Below the pieces are notes generated by a model. The model was not told the origin of the DNA. It worked only from the letters and a program-made list of their open reading frames with translations, and searched no databases. Below are positions 60,420-64,000 of a stretch of 64,000 nt of DNA, piece after piece (within the stretch, counting starts at the first letter, position 1; each line of letters begins with the position of its first letter). The stretch covers positions 1-64,000 of the forward strand of contig JAPKYS010000063.1 of the NCBI GenBank assembly GCA_026394195.1. The letters are read 5' to 3'. This DNA is from a bacterium. GTDB taxonomy: Bacteria; Electryoneota; B3-LCP. Position numbers and translations under genes: made by a program.

Positions 60420-61079
60420 TTACTTCCCCCCCTTTACCCGCCCCGGACGGTTCTGCTGACGGTCCTCGTATCGACGTTCCGTGTCAAACGTCGGTCCCTT
60501 GCGATCCAGGTTAACCAGCAGCCTGACCAATACCCAGAATGGAAAACCCAGCAGGAAGATGATCAACGATACCAGGTTATCCACCAATCCCTTATGCTCA
60601 GCGTCGTCGATAACCAGGATATCCGGAAAGACTTCGATGCGCAGGTTATTCGCGCCGGTGATCTCCACCCGAGGTTGACGCAACACCCGCCGCAGGATGA
60701 CTCTGCCTGCATAGACGAACGAAATCAATATCCCCCAGTAAGAGAGCAGCACCAGCCGCGTGGGTGAAAACGGCTGTTTCAGGTCGAGGGTCAGGAAGAA
60801 GATAATGAAAATTCCGCCGAGAGAGACCTTGGCGGTTTCAAAGAGGAGCTGTTCAGCGCTGATGCCGGTATGCGACCGGTACATGCCGAACAGCAGGAAT
60901 ATCACCATCCACCCGCAAGAGATAATCAGCGACGGCCAGAACAACAGCCGAAACTCCGGCGCCACGAAATTGGCGAAGATGCCGGAATGATACCGCAGCA
61001 GATACGATGCCAGGTAAGCCAGGTTCAGCGCGGCGAAATCTGCGAACAGCAGCAGGAATTTTTCCTTGACTGATTTCAT
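60420..61079 (-). CDS. Membrane protein resembling the N-terminal half of a sugar-phosphate transferase
   Basis: A 219-residue protein with about five hydrophobic segments. Its ATG overlaps the rfbB stop (ATGA), which fixes the start. FADFAALNLAYLASYLLRYHSG and the WPSLIISCGWMVIFLLFGMYR stretch are like the four-helix front region of WbaP/EpsL-type polyprenyl glycosylphosphotransferases, but the catalytic C-terminal domain is absent. Instead it has a short soluble loop (about 145-170), one more hydrophobic stretch and a charged tail. It may be a stand-alone membrane subunit or the product of truncation. No frameshift is visible. Confidence 0.68.
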   Translation of the reverse strand: MKSVKEKFLLLFADFAALNLAYLASYLLRYHSGIFANFVAPEFRLLFWPSLIISCGWMVIFLLFGMYRSHTGISAEQLLFETAKVSLGGIFIIFFLTLDLKQPFSPTRLVLLSYWGILISFVYAGRVILRRVLRQPRVEITGANNLRIEVFPDILVIDDAEHKGLVDNLVSLIIFLLGFPFWVLVRLLVNLDRKGPTFDTERRYEDRQQNRPGRVKGGK

Positions 61080-62083
61080 CGACCGTACCACTCACGATAA
61101 TAGGATTGATACTGCCCCGACTTGATCCGTTCCCACCAACCTTTATGGCTTAAGTACCATTCCACAGTCTGTTTCAACCCATCGGCGAAATCGTAGGTTG
61201 GCTTCCATCCCAGTTCCTCACGGATTTTGGAGGCGTCGATGGCGTAGCGACGGTCATGTCCGGGGCGATCCTTCACGAACGTGATCAGGGATTCCGGCTT
61301 GTCCAAGATGCGCAGCAGTTCCTTAACCAGCGCCAGATTGTGCCACTCGTTTGATCCCCCGATGTTGTACACTTCACCAGACCGCCCTTTTTGCAGAACC
61401 GCCCAGATGGCGCGCCCGTGATCTTCGACGTGCAGCCAATCGCGCACGTTCAGACCATCACCATAGACAGGCAGAGGTTTTTCTTCCAGCGCGTTGGTGA
61501 TCATCAATGGGATCAGTTTTTCCGGGAATTGGTATGGTCCATAATTATTGGAACATCGCGTGATCACGCCGTCCAATCCATACGTATGGACATAGGCGTG
61601 CACCAGCAAATCCGCGGCAGCTTTTGACGCGGAATAGGGGCTGTTGGGAGCCAGAGGCGTGCTTTCGGTGAATACGCCCGATTCCGGCAGCGAACCGTAT
61701 ACTTCATCCGTGGAAACCTGCAAGAAGCGGTTAATCTGATGCTTCAAGGTGAGGTCCAGCAGCACCTGCGTCCCAATCAGGTTGGTCGTCAGAAAGATCC
61801 CCGGCCCCATGATGGAACGATCCACGTGGGTTTCCGCGGCGAAATTGATGACGGCATCGAAATGATTCTGTTCAAAGATTGCCACCATGGCAGTGCTGTC
61901 GGATATATCCGCTTTGATGAATCGATAGCGCGGATTATTGCGCACGGACTTCAGGTTTTCCAGGTTACCGCAATAGGTCAGAGCATCGACGTTGACCAGA
62001 TTAACGTCGGGATTTTCTTTCAGTACCAGGTGGATGAAGTTCGAGCCGATAAATCCGGCTCCGCCGGTGATCAGGAGTAGCAT
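61076..62083 (-). CDS. rfbB: dTDP-glucose 4,6-dehydratase
   Basis: A 335-residue enzyme of the short-chain dehydrogenase type that makes dTDP-4-keto-6-deoxyglucose, the first committed step to dTDP-rhamnose and other deoxysugars. NAD-binding GGAGFIG (7-13), the STDE signature with Thr125, Asp126 and Glu127, and YSASK with Tyr150 and Lys154 are all present. No rfbA, C or D is in the window. It sits behind ftsX in the same direction. Confidence 0.93.
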   Translation of the reverse strand: MLLLITGGAGFIGSNFIHLVLKENPDVNLVNVDALTYCGNLENLKSVRNNPRYRFIKADISDSTAMVAIFEQNHFDAVINFAAETHVDRSIMGPGIFLTTNLIGTQVLLDLTLKHQINRFLQVSTDEVYGSLPESGVFTESTPLAPNSPYSASKAAADLLVHAYVHTYGLDGVITRCSNNYGPYQFPEKLIPLMITNALEEKPLPVYGDGLNVRDWLHVEDHGRAIWAVLQKGRSGEVYNIGGSNEWHNLALVKELLRILDKPESLITFVKDRPGHDRRYAIDASKIREELGWKPTYDFADGLKQTVEWYLSHKGWWERIKSGQYQSYYREWYGR

Positions 62084-62164
62084 GTTGCTCTTTTTATAGT
62101 GGGGTCGCTTTTTTTGAATGATTCTATCGTATAACTAGTTCCTTGTGAAGCTGGTTTAAATACC

Positions 62165-63025
62165 CTACACCCTCAAATACCTTCCTACCGCCAGTCCGCC
62201 ACCGATCATTCCCAGCAGCAAGCCGCCAACTGCGGGCAGGTAGGGATGTGGCAGAACCAGATCGATCCCGCCGGCGAGACGCATTTGTACCACAAATCGC
62301 AATCCCACAATCAGAATGGAACTTACCAGGCCGCCGATCCCTCCGAGGATGGCTCCCTGAGTCAGATAGATCCCTCGCAGCATCCACGGCGTGGCTCCTA
62401 AAAGCGACATGAGGTGGATGCCGTCCCGCTGAGCGTCAATTTTCAAGCGAGCCGCGTTGAAAATCAAACCCAGGGCGATCAGAATAATGGCGATGGAACC
62501 GAAGTAGCCCCAACTGCTCAACCGTTGCTTGCCGGCATAAATCATATTTAAAAGATCGCTGTCATAGACCGCATCTTCGATTCCCGGAAGCGCGATCAGA
62601 CGCGCGGCAGCAGATCGAAAAGAATCCGGTTGAACCGATTGCAGCGGCAAGGTGATCTTAAAGGAGGCAGGGAGTGGATTGGCTTTCAGGACGTCAAAAA
62701 GCTGCGAATCGAATTCTCGGGCGAAGAGTGATGCGGCTTCGGTGCGTGAAACGTACTTGACCTGCCAGCGTTGATCCAAAGTCTCGACGGCTCTCTGCAG
62801 ATCAGAATGCCGGCTTTCCGGTAGAGCCAGAGAAATAAATGCTTCGATCTGCATCTGGTTGAGCAAGCCTTGAGCCGTTCTCTGCAGGTTGAGAGCCCCA
62901 TAGGCAAATAATCCCAGGACGCACATCGCCAGCCCAGCCGCCGCCGCAGCGATGAATGAATGAAACAAACCTCGGCGCAGACCCTCAATCGACTCTTTGA
63001 GAATGAACAGAAGAGAGATATTCAC
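62165..63025 (-). CDS. ftsX: Cell division protein FtsX
   Basis: A 286-residue ABC transporter-like membrane protein with four helices (about 21-42, 170-192, 215-235, 262-282) and a large extracytoplasmic loop after the first. With FtsE it controls murein hydrolases at the division site through EnvC in other bacteria; an EnvC-like protein is encoded at 30661-31944. It overlaps ftsE by four bases (ATGA). Confidence 0.9.
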   Translation of the reverse strand: MNISLLFILKESIEGLRRGLFHSFIAAAAAGLAMCVLGLFAYGALNLQRTAQGLLNQMQIEAFISLALPESRHSDLQRAVETLDQRWQVKYVSRTEAASLFAREFDSQLFDVLKANPLPASFKITLPLQSVQPDSFRSAAARLIALPGIEDAVYDSDLLNMIYAGKQRLSSWGYFGSIAIILIALGLIFNAARLKIDAQRDGIHLMSLLGATPWMLRGIYLTQGAILGGIGGLVSSILIVGLRFVVQMRLAGGIDLVLPHPYLPAVGGLLLGMIGGGLAVGRYLRV

Positions 63026-63672
63026 TCGGTCAATCTCCCGTTTATAATCTGTAAAATCCGATTGGCGATGCTTTTGTATGGATCAGCAACGTGCGTCGCC
63101 GCCAAAATCGTCATCCCCTCCTCCTTGATCTGACACAAGTGCTCCAATATTTCCGCACAGGCTTCGCCATCGATGTGTGCCAGCGGTTCATCCGCCAGGA
63201 GTATCAATGGGCGCACCGCCAGGGCTCGGGCAATGGCAACCTTTTTCTGCTCGCCCGTGGATAGCTCGGCCGGATAGGCTTTACCTCGATCTTTGAGTCC
63301 GAACCGGAACAAAAGGCGGTTGACTTGCAACTGAATACGCCTTCGGGTTTCACCGGTGATGTAGAGAGGGAGGGCGATATTATCAAAAATTGTGCGGTCG
63401 TGGAGCAGGCGCGCCTCTGGAAAAACGATCCCGATTTCGCGCCGTTTGATGGCGCGTTCCTTCGAACTCACTTTATGCTGGAATTGCCCCTGAATCATAA
63501 CCTGCCCGGAGTCCGGAAAGAGTTCCTGGTAAATAAGCCGTAAAATGGTCGTTTTGCCAGCGCCGGTCGGTCCGGCGAGCACGACAAACTCCCCTTTGGC
63601 GATGGAAAAAGTAACGTTGTCGATCCCTCGCCTCTGAGCATGTTCCAGGGAGACATTTAGAAAGCGGATCAT
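63022..63672 (-). CDS. ftsE: Cell division ATP-binding protein FtsE
   Basis: A 216-residue ABC ATPase. Walker A GPTGAGKTT (34-42), signature LSTGEQKKVAIARAL (the usual LSGGQ with Thr and Glu in place), Walker B LILLADEPLAHID and the switch His in LAATHV. It overlaps coaD by four bases and ftsX by four, so all three are coupled. Confidence 0.93.
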   Translation of the reverse strand: MIRFLNVSLEHAQRRGIDNVTFSIAKGEFVVLAGPTGAGKTTILRLIYQELFPDSGQVMIQGQFQHKVSSKERAIKRREIGIVFPEARLLHDRTIFDNIALPLYITGETRRRIQLQVNRLLFRFGLKDRGKAYPAELSTGEQKKVAIARALAVRPLILLADEPLAHIDGEACAEILEHLCQIKEEGMTILAATHVADPYKSIANRILQIINGRLTE

Positions 63673-64000
63673 CGCCGGTTGGAGAATTTTGCCGTAAGCC
63701 GCTTGGCGACTCCCGGAGGAACGAATTGCGAGACGTCGCCGCCGAAACTCGCTACCTCACGGATGATGCTGGAATTCAGATAGGTGTACTTATCGTGCGG
63801 CATCAGAAAAACGGTGAGGATGTTCGGCGCCAATTTCCGATTCATCAGAGCCATCTGGAACTCATACTCAAAATCGCTGATAGCGCGCAATCCACGGATC
63901 AGCGCGATGGCATGGGACTGTGCGGCATATTCAATCATCAATCCGGTGGTATCGGCTACGGTCACGTTGTGGAGGTGCACCACAGCTTCAGTAATCATGG
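63669..64000 (-). CDS. coaD: Phosphopantetheine adenylyltransferase, C-terminal part
   Basis: The last 110 or so residues of CoaD, cut by the window edge. RGLRAISDFEYEFQMALMNRKL, FLMPHDKY, YLNSSIIREVASFGGDVS and FVPPGV match CoaD, which adenylates 4'-phosphopantetheine in coenzyme A synthesis. The N-terminal GTFDPxHxGH motif lies beyond 64000. It starts the operon coaD-ftsE-ftsX-rfbB. Confidence 0.92.
   Translation of the reverse strand, partial: MITEAVVHLHNVTVADTTGLMIEYAAQSHAIALIRGLRAISDFEYEFQMALMNRKLAPNILTVFLMPHDKYTYLNSSIIREVASFGGDVSQFVPPGVAKRLTAKFSNRR

Overview
The window looks like one contig of a Gram-negative, free-living bacterium of the FCB superphylum, outside the well-studied Bacteroidetes. 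Eight proteins end in a type IX secretion (T9SS) sorting domain of the YPNPFNP...GRxV...LxSGxYxYxL type, and a ninth has a related FlgD-like end and a PorU-like C25 peptidase domain. Such sets occur in lineages like Ignavibacteria, Marinimicrobia, KSB1 and Zixibacteria; the window does not decide the phylum. Promoters read as ordinary sigma-70 sites (TTGACA-like, 17 bases, TATATT-like). There are no tRNA or rRNA genes, CRISPR arrays, phages or insertion sequences with a transposase.

Layout. 1-5.4 kb: palindromic repeats, then two secreted clan-CD cysteine peptidases (C13-like and C25-like) in one minus-strand operon. 5.6-7.7 kb: small hypothetical genes, intergenic repeats, and the decayed C-terminus of a YyaL/DUF255 (thioredoxin-domain) gene. 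7.9-14 kb: a metallo-beta-lactamase-fold hydrolase, a secreted protein with a ladder of 17 cysteines, and a PorU-like C25 peptidase. 14.1-24.8 kb: a plus-strand operon with two large TPR proteins, two small proteins, a TolQ/ExbB channel, two TolR/ExbD proteins and an AgmX/PglI-TonB-like protein, behind a promoter and a structured leader. 24.9-31.9 kb: minus-strand housekeeping operon envC-like, holB, ricT, metG and a methyltransferase-RadC fusion. 32.2-40.2 kb: a GNAT acetyltransferase and two very large T9SS proteins (BNR/sortilin-type repeats; a C25-like protein whose expected catalytic His is Tyr). 40.4-50.4 kb: the minus-strand thrS-infC-rpmI-rplT-pheS-pheT-coiled coil-zapA-6S RNA-rny-ymdB series. 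infC starts at AUU. 50.6-53.2 kb: a response regulator with a Cys-rich insert and a FapA/DUF342 protein. 53.3-60.2 kb: three more T9SS proteins with an embedded glycosyltransferase. 60.4-64 kb: coaD (cut by the window edge), ftsE, ftsX, a dTDP-glucose dehydratase and a membrane protein resembling the front half of a sugar-phosphate transferase.

How it fits together. The accessory half is mostly about the envelope: exported proteases and beta-propeller or beta-helix proteins with a common pre-sorting domain, a PorU-like peptidase that could process such proteins, and a proton-motive-force-driven TPR/TolQR/AgmX complex reminiscent of the Myxococcus gliding machinery. The most unusual points are the Cys-ladder protein beside the PorU-like gene, the TPR-TolQR-AgmX operon with its leader, the methyltransferase-RadC fusion, and a short repeat that begins exactly at the stop codon of three T9SS genes.
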